From positions 1 through 6,884 of the forward strand of contig JARRRL010000136.1 of NCBI GenBank assembly GCA_037380725.1: a stretch of DNA of 6,884 nt, read 5' to 3'. Position 1 is the stretch's first letter, and each line of letters starts with the position of its first letter. The translations under genes were made by a program, and so were the position numbers. This DNA comes from JARRRL01 sp037380725. Lineage in GTDB: Bacteria; Pseudomonadota; Gammaproteobacteria; Pseudomonadales; JANQJO01. Below the pieces are notes generated by a model. That model made no database searches, was not told where the DNA came from, and worked only from the letters and a program-made list of their open reading frames with translations. Positions 1-5,948 of the stretch are shown one piece after another.

Positions 1-348
1 CAACTGCGGATAGGTATTCAACAGCGTATGAACACCACGCGCCAACACCACCACGCTGATCGCAATTCCGGAGCCCAAGGTCAACAAAAACGGTCCGTTA
101 ATATATCGCCAAAACGCCAAAACGCGACCGCGCCGTAAAAAACGCCAGCACCCTTGCGAGCACCGTTGAATCGACTCAATCAACAAACCATAAATACCCG
201 AGATAAAGGCGACCGTACCACCTGACACACCAGGCACCACATCCGCCGCCCCCATCGCCATGCCTTTCAGCAACACACTCAGGTACCACACACATGACAG
301 GTCACGCCCGAGCATTCCATATGAATCATCTACGGATTGACTGTTCAA
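1..348 (-). CDS. DUF368 family membrane protein (PopT-like polyprenyl-phosphate translocase), N-terminal part only
   Basis: The minus-strand frame is open from position 348 to the window edge, so only the first 116 codons are present and the C-terminal part lies outside. It carries the DUF368 hallmark LLKGMAMGAADVVPGVSGGT, followed by AFISGIYGLL, then a basic loop (QRCSQGCWRFLRRGR) and a hydrophobic helix (PFLLTLGSGIAISVVVLA). This family is known to include PopT, which flips undecaprenyl phosphate back across the inner membrane for reuse in cell-wall synthesis. That function is inferred from family membership. I chose the TTG at 348 because a strong Shine-Dalgarno, GGAGAGG (364-358), lies 9 nt upstream, directly after an in-frame TAG. 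The first ATG (315) has no usable Shine-Dalgarno but gives an N-terminus equally compatible with the family. The gene follows ispF with about 100 nt between them and could be read from the same transcript. Confidence 0.85.
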   Translation of the reverse strand, partial: MNSQSVDDSYGMLGRDLSCVWYLSVLLKGMAMGAADVVPGVSGGTVAFISGIYGLLIESIQRCSQGCWRFLRRGRVLAFWRYINGPFLLTLGSGIAISVVVLARGVHTLLNTYPQL

Positions 349-357
349 CTACTCTAA

Positions 358-364
358 CCTCTCC
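358..364 (-). promoter_or_regulatory. Strong Shine-Dalgarno favouring a TTG start for the DUF368 gene
   Basis: The minus-strand sequence GGAGAGG sits 9 nt before the TTG at 348-346. The first in-frame ATG (315-313) is preceded only by GATTCATATGGA, with no properly spaced purine tract. The site therefore argues for a TTG start that adds 11 residues to the N-terminus. Protein data or a family alignment would decide it. Confidence 0.5.
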
Positions 365-419
365 AGGTATTGCTATTAATCAGCACAAACCAACACTAAT
401 TAACACAGTGTGATGCATT

Positions 420-455
420 AACACAATGTTACCCCGCAACACAATGTTACCCCGC
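420..455. repeat. Perfect 18-bp tandem duplication spanning the ispF stop codon
   Basis: The unit AACACAATGTTACCCCGC occurs at 420-437 and again at 438-455 with no mismatch. The ispF stop codon (TAA, 449-447) and its last glycine codon lie inside the second copy. The first copy therefore carries a duplicate of the gene's end placed just downstream. A related stretch, TAACACAGTG, occurs at 401-410. The pattern suggests slippage or a local duplication after the stop, and the protein is unaffected. Confidence 0.9.
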
Positions 456-1019
456 CCGCAACACCAATAACACCAAAGCAAAACACGCGATTCCCTCAGC
501 GCGTCCAGTAAAACCCAGGTGCTCTGTCGTTGTGGCTTTCACGTTGATACGCGTTGGATCACACGCCAACAGTTTTGCAATTTCCGTCTGCATATCGGCA
601 CGATACGGCGCCATTTTTGGACGCTGCGCCACAATGGTTAGATCCGCGTTACCCAGCTCATAGCCCGCCTGGCGCACAGCTTCATAAACCTGCAACACAA
701 AAGAACGACTGTCTGCATCCGCGTATTCCGCCGCTTCATCCGGAAAATGCTGACCGATATCACCTTGTCCCACGGCCCCCAATAAGGCATCACACAAAGC
801 GTGCAACAGCACATCACCATCACTGTGCGCAAGCAATGGGCGATCACACGGAATCGCAACCCCCCCTAATGTAATCTGTGATGCTGCTTGCGGCTCGCCA
901 AAGGCATGCACATCCACGCCCTGACCGACGCGATACGGCACCAATACCTGAGCTGATGTCCGCTGCCTCACCGTTGATCCCGAATCCGTTTGCACAACAG
1001 CTGTAAGGTCTCCACACAT
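447..1019 (-). CDS. ispF: 2-C-methyl-D-erythritol 2,4-cyclodiphosphate synthase (IspF)
   Basis: IspF converts 4-diphosphocytidyl-2-C-methylerythritol 2-phosphate to the 2,4-cyclodiphosphate, releasing CMP. This is the fifth step of the MEP isoprenoid pathway, carried out by a cytosolic homotrimer with a divalent metal. Visible signatures are VGQGVDVHAFG, with metal ligands D36 and H38, then LLAHSDGDVLLHALCDALLG, with the third ligand at about H73, then GDIGQHFPD, and the C-terminal KATTTEHLGFTGRAEGIAC. The core matches the E. coli enzyme along its length. With the ATG at 1019 the protein has 190 residues, about 30 more than usual. The extra N-terminus (residues 1-26) has no family counterpart, and a GTG at 941 (AGG 5 nt upstream) would give a normal-length protein starting MPYRVGQG. 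The true start is uncertain. The ATG start lies 22 nt after the ispD stop, so the pair is almost certainly one operon. Confidence 0.96.
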   Translation of the reverse strand: MCGDLTAVVQTDSGSTVRQRTSAQVLVPYRVGQGVDVHAFGEPQAASQITLGGVAIPCDRPLLAHSDGDVLLHALCDALLGAVGQGDIGQHFPDEAAEYADADSRSFVLQVYEAVRQAGYELGNADLTIVAQRPKMAPYRADMQTEIAKLLACDPTRINVKATTTEHLGFTGRAEGIACFALVLLVLRAG

Positions 1020-1041
1020 CCTGTCTATTTCCCAATCAATC

Positions 1042-1809
1042 TTACGTCTTCATAGACAAACTCTGCCGACGAATGACATCTGCAGCACGCTGAAGATCCT
1101 CTGGATACGTAATTTTAAAATTTTCTTCACTGCCTCGCACGGCATTCACTCGGTACCCGGCTGCCACCACCGCTTCGCTCTCATCGCTCACCGTGTGCGA
1201 ACGCGACACCGACAGCGCAAGTGCCGATTCCAACATCCACAGCGGGAAAAGTTGGGGTGTAAAAACGCGCCATACATCTGCTCGGGGTACCACATCCGTC
1301 ACACCCTGTTCTGGGCTGAGACGACGCAAACTGTCCACCACCGGTACACCCAATAAAGCTGCCTCACCGGAAGCGATGGCCGCCCGCCACAAACGATGTA
1401 AATCCGCAACGGGTACACAGGGTCGCACCGCATCGTGCACCATTACCCAATCTGTGTTCGCCGCACCCGCATCACGCGCAGCTTTCAGCGCGTTCACAAC
1501 CGTCAAATCTCGGCGTGCGCCACCGACACACGACACCACCGCACACGGCAAATACGTCTGAATCGACGACCACCAACAATCCGTTTCAGCAAGCGCCACC
1601 ACGAAGGACGCCAACGGAAACGCCGAAAACAATCGAGACAGCGTCAGTAAGAGAATCGTTTGCTCATCAATTTTTAGGTATTGCTTCGGCACATCAGCGC
1701 CCATGCGGCTCCCAATACCCGCCGCAGGCACAACAACCCACGGTGCGCCTCCCGAGCCGAATCTTGCGTCGCACTCGTCATCACTCGCATACATCAAGCT
1801 ACGGCTCAT
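1042..1809 (-). CDS. ispD: 2-C-methyl-D-erythritol 4-phosphate cytidylyltransferase (IspD)
   Basis: IspD transfers CMP from CTP to methylerythritol 4-phosphate, the third step of the MEP pathway, in the cytosol. The nucleotide-binding loop VVPAAGIGSRMGADVPKQYL is present, with R35 and K42 matching catalytic R20 and K27 of E. coli (numbering from the ATG at 1809). Further signatures are MVHDAVRPCV (metal-binding D126), VVPRADVWRVFTPQLFP (R176) and GSEENFKITYPEDL (K232). The 255 residues slightly exceed the usual 230-240, the excess being an N-terminal tail. The frame is open up to an ATG at 1854, but that start would overlap ftsB by 56 nt. The ATG at 1809 overlaps the ftsB stop by 11 nt, and another at 1794 also fits. 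None has a clear Shine-Dalgarno, which fits translation coupled to ftsB. The ftsB-ispD-ispF order is the usual gammaproteobacterial arrangement. Confidence 0.95.
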   Translation of the reverse strand: MSRSLMYASDDECDARFGSGGAPWVVVPAAGIGSRMGADVPKQYLKIDEQTILLLTLSRLFSAFPLASFVVALAETDCWWSSIQTYLPCAVVSCVGGARRDLTVVNALKAARDAGAANTDWVMVHDAVRPCVPVADLHRLWRAAIASGEAALLGVPVVDSLRRLSPEQGVTDVVPRADVWRVFTPQLFPLWMLESALALSVSRSHTVSDESEAVVAAGYRVNAVRGSEENFKITYPEDLQRAADVIRRQSLSMKT

Positions 1810-2104
1810 TGGATTGTGATTCAGAAGGTTCAACGACCACAAAGAAGGATTCATCTGGCTTAATCATACCCAAATCCATGCGCGCCCGCTCTTCCAAGGC
1901 TCGTCCCGCCTTCAAATCTTCAATTTCAGTAATCAATTGATAATTGCGTTCTGTCAGTGCAACATTATCGGCAGCAATTTCAGCCAAACGATCTTGAGCC
2001 TCCCACACACGCGGTAAGCTGCGATCCCCCAACCACAGTGCGCCTTGCAATGCAAACAAAAGTAGCACCTGAAAACCTAAAAAACATCGAAAGAAAACAG
2101 GCAT
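1799..2104 (-). CDS. ftsB: Cell division protein FtsB
   Basis: FtsB is a small bitopic inner-membrane protein that forms a coiled-coil complex with FtsL and FtsQ and helps activate septal peptidoglycan synthesis. The 101-residue product (E. coli FtsB has 103) shows a short cytoplasmic N-terminus, a transmembrane helix at about residues 4-26 (FLGFQVLLLFALQGALWLG), and a charged periplasmic coiled coil at about 29-66 rich in heptad-like L, A and I. The family-typical segment ALEERARMDLGMIKPDESF follows at about 69-87. The ATG at 2104 was chosen because AGGA (2116-2113) lies 8 nt upstream. Longer in-frame starts (2113, 2149) lack such a site and would give an unusually long tail before the membrane helix. 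Its end overlaps ispD. Confidence 0.92.
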   Translation of the reverse strand: MPVFFRCFLGFQVLLLFALQGALWLGDRSLPRVWEAQDRLAEIAADNVALTERNYQLITEIEDLKAGRALEERARMDLGMIKPDESFFVVVEPSESQSNEP

Positions 2105-2112
2105 TGTTCCCA

Positions 2113-2116
2113 TCCT
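2113..2116 (-). promoter_or_regulatory. Shine-Dalgarno AGGA that decides the ftsB start
   Basis: AGGA on the minus strand is spaced 8 nt from the ATG at 2104. The more upstream ATG at 2113 overlaps this site and so could not use it. This supports the shorter, standard-length FtsB. Confidence 0.55.
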
Positions 2117-2341
2117 AGAAAGCGTTAAACTCCGACTCAAGCTGTGCAATACGCCAACGTGTATCCAAAATATGTACCAAAAAAGGGCGTATCACACAAA
2201 CCAGCAAGTCTGAGCTTACCACATTCCCACACTCATTCCCGTTTCCATCGCGCAAGCCAAGCACTCAATTGAGCACTATTAACTCACCTATTTAGACCTC
2301 CAGCAGCCCTTCTTCTGCATCATCTTGCGATACACACAGAC

Positions 2342-2385
2342 CAGGTCGATGTCAGTGCGAAATACGCCCTATTTACATCGACCTG
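2342..2385 (-). repeat. Strong hairpin just downstream of eno (perfect 11-bp inverted repeat)
   Basis: The arms CAGGTCGATGT (2342-2352) and ACATCGACCTG (2375-2385) are perfect reverse complements separated by 22 nt. The structure begins 11 nt after the eno stop codon, in the roughly 290-bp gap before ftsB. No T-run follows on the minus strand (GGTCTGTGTGT), so it is not a textbook intrinsic terminator. It could protect the eno mRNA 3' end, attenuate read-through into ftsB, or bind a protein. The rest of the gap shows a 10-bp palindrome, CTCAATTGAG (about 2262-2271), and no gene. Confidence 0.6.
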
Positions 2386-2396
2386 TATGGGTCACT

Positions 2397-3698
2397 TTAA
2401 CTCGCAAACGTCTCAAATATTTTACTACCCGGATACGGTGCACCTTCGCGTTCCAATCCCTCGATACGCAACAAACGATTGTATTTTTCAGTCCGATCAC
2501 TGCGGCACGGTGCGCCGGTTTTAATCTGACCCGTCTGCAAGGCCACGGCCAAATCCGCGATGGTGGTGTCACCCGTCTCACCCGATCGATGCGACAAAAT
2601 CGTGTTGTAAGCATTTTCTTGCGCCAACAGCACAGCCGCTTTCGTTTCCGTAAAGGTTCCAATTTGATTTGGCTTAGTCAACAGCGCATTGGCTACCTGT
2701 TGATCAATCCCTTTCTTCAAGGTTTCAACATTGGTTGTGAACAAATCATCACCCACCAATTGGATGCGATTCCCCAACCGCTCCGTCGCCAAACGCCACC
2801 CATTCCAGTCGTCCTCATGCAAGGCATCCTCAATCGAACGAATCGGGTATTTTTGACTCAGCCTTTCCAACTCATCAACCCATTGAACGGCAGTGAGCGC
2901 TTTACCATCCACGTGATAATGACCCTCACGATAAAATTCGGATGCGGCGCAGTCCAAAGCCAGTACAATTTGCGACCCGGCCTGATAACCTGCCTTCTCC
3001 ACCGCTTCCAAGATCAATTGCAAAGCCTGTTCGTTGGAGTCCAAATTGGGTGCAAAACCCCCTTCATCACCAACACCTGTGCTCAATCCCCGCTCAGACA
3101 ACACTTTTTTTAAGGTGTGGTAAATTTCAACCCCGTATCGCAAACCTTCCTTAAAGTTCGGCGCACCCACCGGCATGATCATGAATTCTTGGATGTCCAC
3201 ATTATTATCAGCATGAGCACCGCCATTTAATATGTTCATCATGGGTACCGGGATGGTATACGATCCCATCGAATCCCCCCCAATCAAGGTCGAAATGTAA
3301 GAATACAATTCCAAACCTTTGTGCGCAGCGGCAGCCTTGAGCACCGCGAGCGACACGGCCAAGATGCTGTTTGCACCTAACTTACCCTTATTGGGTGTTC
3401 CATCAAGATCAAGCATGGTTTGATCGATATCGGCTTGGCCCAGCGCACATTTCCCGTATAAGGCTTCAGCAAGCGTGGTGTTGACGTTTGCCACAGCTGT
3501 TTCAACACCTTTACCCAGATAGCGCTCCGTTTTATCACGTAATTCTACCGCCTCCCGCGCTCCTGTCGATGCACCCGATGGCACACTGGCACACCCGATA
3601 GAACCATCTTTCAGCGTTACACGCACCTCGACAGTTGGATTTCCACGCGAGTCAATGATTTCCAACGCGTGCACACGTTCAATTTGCGAACCTGACAT
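2397..3698 (-). CDS. eno: Enolase (phosphopyruvate hydratase)
   Basis: Enolase interconverts 2-phosphoglycerate and phosphoenolpyruvate in glycolysis and gluconeogenesis. It is a Mg-dependent cytosolic dimer, and in E. coli it is also a component of the RNA degradosome. The 433-residue product is full length (E. coli has 432). It contains the N-terminal ALEIIDSRGNPTVEV, the mobile loop SGASTGAREA, NGGAHADNNVDIQEFM, the general-acid loop VGDEGGFAPN (E212), metal ligands at about D249, E290 and D317, and the family signature LLTKPNQIGTFTET with catalytic K342. SHRSGETGD (H370) and K393 follow. The ATG at 3698 was chosen because GAGG lies 6 nt upstream. A second in-frame ATG at 3710 overlaps that site and would add only MRCS. 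The gene looks intact and is the first of the core block, with ftsB, ispD and ispF downstream on the same strand. Confidence 0.98.
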   Translation of the reverse strand: MSGSQIERVHALEIIDSRGNPTVEVRVTLKDGSIGCASVPSGASTGAREAVELRDKTERYLGKGVETAVANVNTTLAEALYGKCALGQADIDQTMLDLDGTPNKGKLGANSILAVSLAVLKAAAAHKGLELYSYISTLIGGDSMGSYTIPVPMMNILNGGAHADNNVDIQEFMIMPVGAPNFKEGLRYGVEIYHTLKKVLSERGLSTGVGDEGGFAPNLDSNEQALQLILEAVEKAGYQAGSQIVLALDCAASEFYREGHYHVDGKALTAVQWVDELERLSQKYPIRSIEDALHEDDWNGWRLATERLGNRIQLVGDDLFTTNVETLKKGIDQQVANALLTKPNQIGTFTETKAAVLLAQENAYNTILSHRSGETGDTTIADLAVALQTGQIKTGAPCRSDRTEKYNRLLRIEGLEREGAPYPGSKIFETFAS

Positions 3699-3702
3699 AG
3701 AA

Positions 3703-3708
3703 CACCTC
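3703..3708 (-). promoter_or_regulatory. Shine-Dalgarno GAGGTG that decides the eno start
   Basis: GAGGTG on the minus strand places its GAGG core 6 nt before the ATG at 3698. The alternative ATG at 3710 overlaps it and has no purine tract upstream. The 3698 start also gives the usual enolase N-terminus, MSxxxIxxVxAxEI. Confidence 0.65.
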
Positions 3709-3710
3709 AT

Positions 3711-3956
3711 TCAATACATTTGATTTATTCCTATGACCCTGGCAAGCACTTTACACACTCCATAGCGACAACATCTCACTGTACAATCGCACTGATTCAT
3801 ACGAATTCGCACCAAATTTGTGCAATGATGCAATGGGTATGAGCCCAGTAATGCGCAAATCACTTCGCACGAGCCGAAAATTGCTGCACCATATCATTAT
3901 CCATCAAGGTGCAACAAAAACCCGTCCCGTAGAGTAATACAACATCATTCCGATAG
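3711..3956. other. Intergenic region upstream of eno; no gene seen, likely holds the eno promoter
   Basis: No supported gene lies here on either strand. Visible structures are a near-perfect palindrome GCACCAAATTTGTGC (3809-3823) and a loose hairpin pairing GCACC (3886-3890) with GGTGC (3908-3912). On the minus strand that hairpin is followed by a short TTTT, so it could weakly terminate transcripts from the ars side. Enolase needs its own strong promoter and this is the natural place for it. However, I found no convincing -35/-10 pair; the nearest candidate is TTGCAC, 18 nt, TATGAA, ending near 3795, which is poor. Confidence 0.4.
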
Positions 3957-4111
3957 CTACTGCACGATCACTGAACCACAAAAACTACAGACACGATAGT
4001 CGCGCCGCAATAACTCCCTCTGCTGCAACAACGGTGACTGGCTTCATCCGATAAATACGGACACGCTGATTGATACATGGCCACTTTAGCCTGCAGACTA
4101 TCCAAATTCAT
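3957..4111 (-). pseudogene. Short Cys-containing reading frame, apparently frameshifted (unrecognised)
   Basis: An ATG at 4111 opens a 47-codon frame ending with a TGA at 3970-3968. Its first part reads MNLDSLQAKVAMYQSACPYL and looks protein-like, but after residue 23 it becomes an unlikely string rich in C, S, G and V. A one-base change of frame near 4045 opens 28 codons (4043 to the TAG at 3959-3957) ending RDYRVCSFCGSVIVQ, with a CxxC pair typical of a zinc ribbon. I infer that one small Cys protein was broken by an indel. The ATG overlaps the stop of the preceding small frame (ATGA). No family is recognised, so this stays a low-confidence call. Confidence 0.3.
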
Positions 4112-4299
4112 ACCGCGACCACGTCTATAAAAATAATGTAAACTCTTTTCGTTTCCATATCCCGTTTGACCACAAACTCAATGCCCCCCGCTTCGGGTTT
4201 TCCGGCTTGTTTTCTACACGCGGATGACTCAATACCGTGATCCATCGTATTTTGAAGACAATGCCCAAAAACATTCTGCAAAATACAGAACAGAGACAT
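4108..4299 (-). CDS. Small open frame of unknown function (doubtful)
   Basis: This is a 63-codon frame from the ATG at 4299 (extendable to a TTG at 4308), ending at a TGA at 4110-4108. It contains LQNVFGHCLQNTMDHGIE and a C-terminal part KRVYIIFIDVVAV. No domain is recognised and there is no clear Shine-Dalgarno. The next-door frame, in phase with the ATG at 4111, also reads in a protein-like way across this region (for example ECFWALSSKYDGSRY, then VCGQTGYGNEKS). It is interrupted by a TGA (4231-4229), a TAG (4216-4214) and a TGA (4180-4178). This open frame may therefore be a chance opening across a decayed gene. Confidence 0.25.
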   Translation of the reverse strand: MSLFCILQNVFGHCLQNTMDHGIESSACRKQAGKPEAGGIEFVVKRDMETKRVYIIFIDVVAV

Positions 4300-4304
4300 C
4301 GTTA

Positions 4305-4494
4305 TCAATTTATTAATGCGCTGGGAAACCCGTCTAACATGACCTTAACCGACTTCTTATAACCCATTTTCTTAACAGGCACGCCCCCACGTACTGCGAT
4401 GGCACTTTCTGCGATGCACTTTCTGCCATTGCAAAAAACAACAATATCCTTGTCGATTTCGATTAGGCTTAAAGATTGCCGATATGCGAACCGC
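4305..4494 (-). pseudogene. Rhodanese-like sulfurtransferase remnant
   Basis: Directly after the acr3 stop, a minus-strand frame ending at a TGA (4307-4305) reads DKDIVVFCNGRKCIAESAIA, followed by VRGG and then MGYKKSVKVMLDGFP. This matches the C-terminal half of single-domain rhodaneses: the strand leading into the active-site Cys loop (VVFCNG..C), then a helix, the GY-K-V turn and the conserved G-x-P near the end. The N-terminal half, about 60-80 residues, is missing, and the frame runs back into acr3 coding sequence. The end after DGFP is also cut short. A near-tandem repeat in the active-site loop (4395-4423) may have disrupted it. Rhodaneses transfer sulfane sulfur and occur as accessory genes near metal(loid) operons. 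This copy is very probably not functional. Confidence 0.6.
4395..4423. repeat. Near-tandem 14/15-bp repeat inside the rhodanese remnant
   Basis: TGCGATGGCACTTTC (4395-4409) is immediately followed by TGCGATGCACTTTC (4410-4423), identical except for one missing G. It falls exactly in the segment encoding the loop after the putative active-site Cys, where it inserts residues not expected in a rhodanese. This looks like a slippage event in a gene no longer under selection. Confidence 0.7.
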
Positions 4495-5541
4495 TTAAGC
4501 CTCTGCAAAATGCTGGCGGGTTCTGTTCGCAATGGCAACAAGCGACAGCATCACAGGCACTTCGACCAAGACGCCAACAACAGTCGCCAGCGCTGCACCC
4601 GAATTGAGACCGGAAAGGCTGATCGCAACGGCAACAGCCAGTTCGAAGAAGTTGGAGGTCCCGATCAGCGCTGCCGGAGCGGCAGTCGTGAATGGCACTC
4701 GCCAGAAATACCCCCAAGTATAAGCAACAATAAAAATACCATAGCTTTGAATAAGCAAAGGAATGGCGATCATGGCAATGATCATGGGGTTATTCATAAT
4801 CGTCTGCGCTTGAAACCCAAAAAGCAGAACAACCGTTGCCAATAGCCCCACTACCGAAAAGGGTTTTATTTTTCCAGTAAAGGCGTCAATACGCGCACAA
4901 TCACCTGAATCATCTAACAGTTTCCGGGTTACGCATCCTGCCGCAAGCGGAATAACGACATAAAGAATAACGGACAGGAGCAAGGTCTCCCAAGGCGCCA
5001 CAATATCCGTGACACCGAGTAATAATGCTGCAATGGGCGCAAAAGCAAACAGCATAATGATATCGTTGATCGAGACCTGAACCAGCGTATAATTGGCATC
5101 ACCGCGAACAAGCTGGCTCCAAACAAAGACCATGGCCGTGCAGGGCGCAACGCCCAACAGGATCATCCCTGCAATATATTCTTTGGCGGTCTCGGGCTCA
5201 ACAAGCCCTGCATAAATATGCTCAATGAAAAAAATGCCCAAAGCAGCCATCGTAAAGGGTTTAATGAGCCAGTTCACAACCAAGGTAATGCACAAACCCT
5301 TGGGTTTCTTGCCAACATCCCTGATAGAGGCCAGATCTACGTTCACCATCATGGGATAAATCATCACCCAGATAAACACCGCCACAACCAGATTGACGCT
5401 GGCGTATTCAATCGAAGCAATGGCTTGAAAAATATTCGGTAGTGTCGACCCAAGACCAACTCCGGCGGCGATACACAGGGCAACCCAAAAGGAGAGATAG
5501 CGTTCAAAGACACCCATGGGGTAGGCTGAATCTCGGCTCAT
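4495..5541 (-). CDS. acr3: Arsenite efflux permease, Acr3 family
   Basis: Acr3 exports arsenite (and in some cases antimonite) across the inner membrane, driven by the proton gradient. The 348-residue product has the family's usual length and about ten hydrophobic segments starting near residue 15. Visible family signatures are FIWVMIYPMMVNVDL, GVAPCTAMVFVWS with the conserved functional Cys (C134), and GTSNFFELAVAVAISL with the conserved Glu (E300). The segment GLNSGAALATVVGVLVEVPV follows. It differs from ArsB, which is a separate 12-helix family. The ATG at 5541 overlaps the arsC stop in an ATGA junction, so it is translationally coupled, with only a weak AAAGA upstream. It is the last intact gene of the ars operon, and a rhodanese remnant lies immediately downstream. 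Confidence 0.96.
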   Translation of the reverse strand: MSRDSAYPMGVFERYLSFWVALCIAAGVGLGSTLPNIFQAIASIEYASVNLVVAVFIWVMIYPMMVNVDLASIRDVGKKPKGLCITLVVNWLIKPFTMAALGIFFIEHIYAGLVEPETAKEYIAGMILLGVAPCTAMVFVWSQLVRGDANYTLVQVSINDIIMLFAFAPIAALLLGVTDIVAPWETLLLSVILYVVIPLAAGCVTRKLLDDSGDCARIDAFTGKIKPFSVVGLLATVVLLFGFQAQTIMNNPMIIAMIAIPLLIQSYGIFIVAYTWGYFWRVPFTTAAPAALIGTSNFFELAVAVAISLSGLNSGAALATVVGVLVEVPVMLSLVAIANRTRQHFAEA

Positions 5542-5948
5542 AACAGTTCTTTCAAGATCCGGTTTTTGAGTCGGGTGAAGGCGTCATCGAACGCGGCATT
5601 GATTTTATCCTCCGAGCCCTGCACCTTGGCAGGATCCGGCATCCCCCAATGCAGCTTTTTGTGTTTCCCGAAACAGATGGGGCAAGATTCATTGGCCGCT
5701 TGATCGCACACCGTAATAACAAAGTCGAAATGCTCCCCTTCAAACTCATTCCACGACTTGCTGTACGGCTCACCGACATCAATGCCATGCCGCATAAGGG
5801 TTTCGATGGATTTGGGGTGGACATGACCAACAGGCTTACTGCCTGCACTGCACGCGCGATAGCGCTTCTGTCCAAGCGCATTGATAAGCGCTTCGGCCAT
5901 GATAGAACGGCACGAATTCCCCGTGCAAAGTACAAGGATACTCTTCAT
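5538..5948 (-). CDS. arsC: Arsenate reductase, thioredoxin-coupled (low-MW phosphatase fold)
   Basis: ArsC reduces arsenate to arsenite for export by Acr3. The 136-residue product belongs to the thioredoxin-coupled ArsC group typified by S. aureus pI258. It has the P-loop CTGNSCRS (C8 nucleophile, R14) near the N-terminus, a redox relay pair at about C81 and C89 in VCDQAANESCP, and the general-acid loop WGMPDPA (D105). C92 in the same loop is an extra cysteine whose role I cannot assign. The three-Cys arrangement matches the C10/C82/C89 relay of pI258 ArsC and separates it from a plain tyrosine phosphatase. The ATG at 5948 shares a base with the arsI stop (TAATG), so translation is coupled. 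A TTG at 5957 is possible but less likely because the short form already gives the typical MKSILVLCTGNSCRS start. Confidence 0.95.
   Translation of the reverse strand: MKSILVLCTGNSCRSIMAEALINALGQKRYRACSAGSKPVGHVHPKSIETLMRHGIDVGEPYSKSWNEFEGEHFDFVITVCDQAANESCPICFGKHKKLHWGMPDPAKVQGSEDKINAAFDDAFTRLKNRILKELL

Noticed and set aside
554..874. Plus-strand open frame opposite ispF
   Set aside because: It is His- and Pro-rich in the way expected of an antisense shadow and lies wholly within conserved IspF.
2325..3113. Long plus-strand open frame opposite eno
   Set aside because: It is antisense to a complete, highly conserved enolase and its translation shows no recognisable domain; it arises from the codon pattern of eno.
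3886..3912. Intrinsic terminator for ars-side transcripts
   Set aside because: The stem is only 5 bp with a bulged extension and a 17-nt loop, followed by just four T's; too weak to list as a terminator.
3851..3937. 28-codon plus-strand frame MRKSLRTSRKLLHH... upstream of eno
   Set aside because: It is basic and short with no Shine-Dalgarno, domain or context, so chance is likely.
4178..4231. In-frame TGA codons as possible selenocysteine or recoding sites in the debris upstream of eno
   Set aside because: A TAG (4216-4214) lies in the same frame between the two TGA codons, a frameshift follows, and no selenocysteine-insertion hairpin was evident; decay explains it better.
4305..4541. Treating the rhodanese-like frame as an intact 78-residue gene
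   Set aside because: Its first part overlaps acr3 coding sequence and does not resemble a rhodanese, the N-terminal half of the domain is absent, and the Cys loop is disrupted.
4399..4845. Plus-strand open frame of 148 codons across the end of acr3
   Set aside because: It is antisense to conserved Acr3 sequence, low in hydrophobic order, rich in R, N, Q and H, and without a Shine-Dalgarno.
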